A DNA stretch of 64,000 nt from Ariolimax columbianus (lineage: Eukaryota; Mollusca; Gastropoda; Stylommatophora; Arionidae): assembly GCA_036924085.1 (NCBI GenBank), contig JAVGWX010000018.1, forward strand, positions 26,671,563 through 26,735,562, read 5' to 3'. This document shows positions 63,741-64,000 of the stretch, one piece after another. Position 1 is the first letter of the stretch. The number at the start of each line of letters is the position of its first letter. A program made the position numbers and the translations under genes. Below the pieces are notes generated by a model. It made no database searches. It was not told the origin of the DNA and was given only the letters and a program-made list of their open reading frames with translations.

Positions 63741-64000
63741 CCCCCCCCCCCCCCTCACCTCCACCCACCCCCCTCGGTGCTGTCGGCTATATATGACAAC
63801 ATAAGATTTGTTTAACAAGTTTTACTCTAAGGCAGTTAAGTGAAAAGGTCATAGTATACAATACGAATCCATTCCATGCACGAAGCCAGTCTACTACTCT
63901 GCGATTCAGTCGCCCATTAAAGACTTACGTTCATATAAATATTGCTTGGCAAAGAGCAGTCGTGACACCTATTTGATAAAAATCAAAGAAAGCAGAACAA
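63741..64000. other. Unassigned intron sequence at window edge
   Basis: Includes a C-run at 63741-63754. No exon was recognised, so the next GALNT exon is beyond the window. Confidence 0.45.

Noticed and set aside
60175..64000. Fourth GALNT exon within the window
   Set aside because: No acceptor followed by a Cys-containing FHNE-type coding segment was found; the region is LINE and array sequence.

Overview
The window is metazoan nuclear DNA: intron-rich, crowded with decayed non-LTR retrotransposons (LINEs), tRNA-derived SINEs and long minisatellites, and with no bacterial-type gene organisation. The mix of LINE types (several ending in a C2H2 zinc finger, others with GAT-repeat 3' tails) looks like a lophotrochozoan, probably a gastropod or other mollusc. 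That placement is inferred from repeat style, not from a marker gene.

One host gene is supported, on the + strand: the 5' part of a polypeptide N-acetylgalactosaminyltransferase, closest to the GALNT10 type. Three coding exons (13151-13315, 54106-54199, 60030-60174) have consensus splice sites and join in one open frame (165+94+145 bases, 134 complete codons plus two bases). They encode the short cytoplasmic tail and signal-anchor, the stem with a KDWHD motif, and the GEQG...GFN...SDRISL...DIRHPE lead-in to the catalytic domain. Intron 1 is about 40.8 kb and intron 2 about 5.8 kb. The glycosyltransferase core lies beyond the window. The 3' splice site and start-codon region of the first coding exon has been tandemly multiplied 11 times (12721-13156, 40-bp unit).

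Upstream of the gene (1-12.7 kb): CR1-like and RTE-like LINE fragments, SINEs, a broken SETMAR/mariner-like transposase N-terminus (4830-5190), and a nearly complete minus-strand LINE with an AP-endonuclease domain (8846-12210). Intron 1 (13.3-54.1 kb): LINE remnants of at least nine types, four tRNA-derived SINE groups or fragments, five other dispersed repeats, microsatellites, and minisatellites including a 58-copy 45-bp array (22756-25360) and an interstitial telomere-like tract (53185-53462). Intron 2 carries two zinc-finger LINEs nested in opposite orientations and a 51-bp array. Downstream of exon 3 (60.3-63.7 kb) a minus-strand LINE contains two separate internal arrays.

The most striking theme is that many minisatellites are amplified pieces of the LINE coding sequence in which they lie: 10123-10743, 20521-20658, 36094-36363, 41192-42506, 49516-50040, 51965-53134, 61440-62412, 62615-63400, and probably 54985-55415. 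Their units are mostly 36-52 bp. The LINE hosts are riddled with frameshifts while array units are nearly identical, so the arrays are younger than the insertions. The same process appears to have copied the 3' splice site of the GALNT first coding exon.
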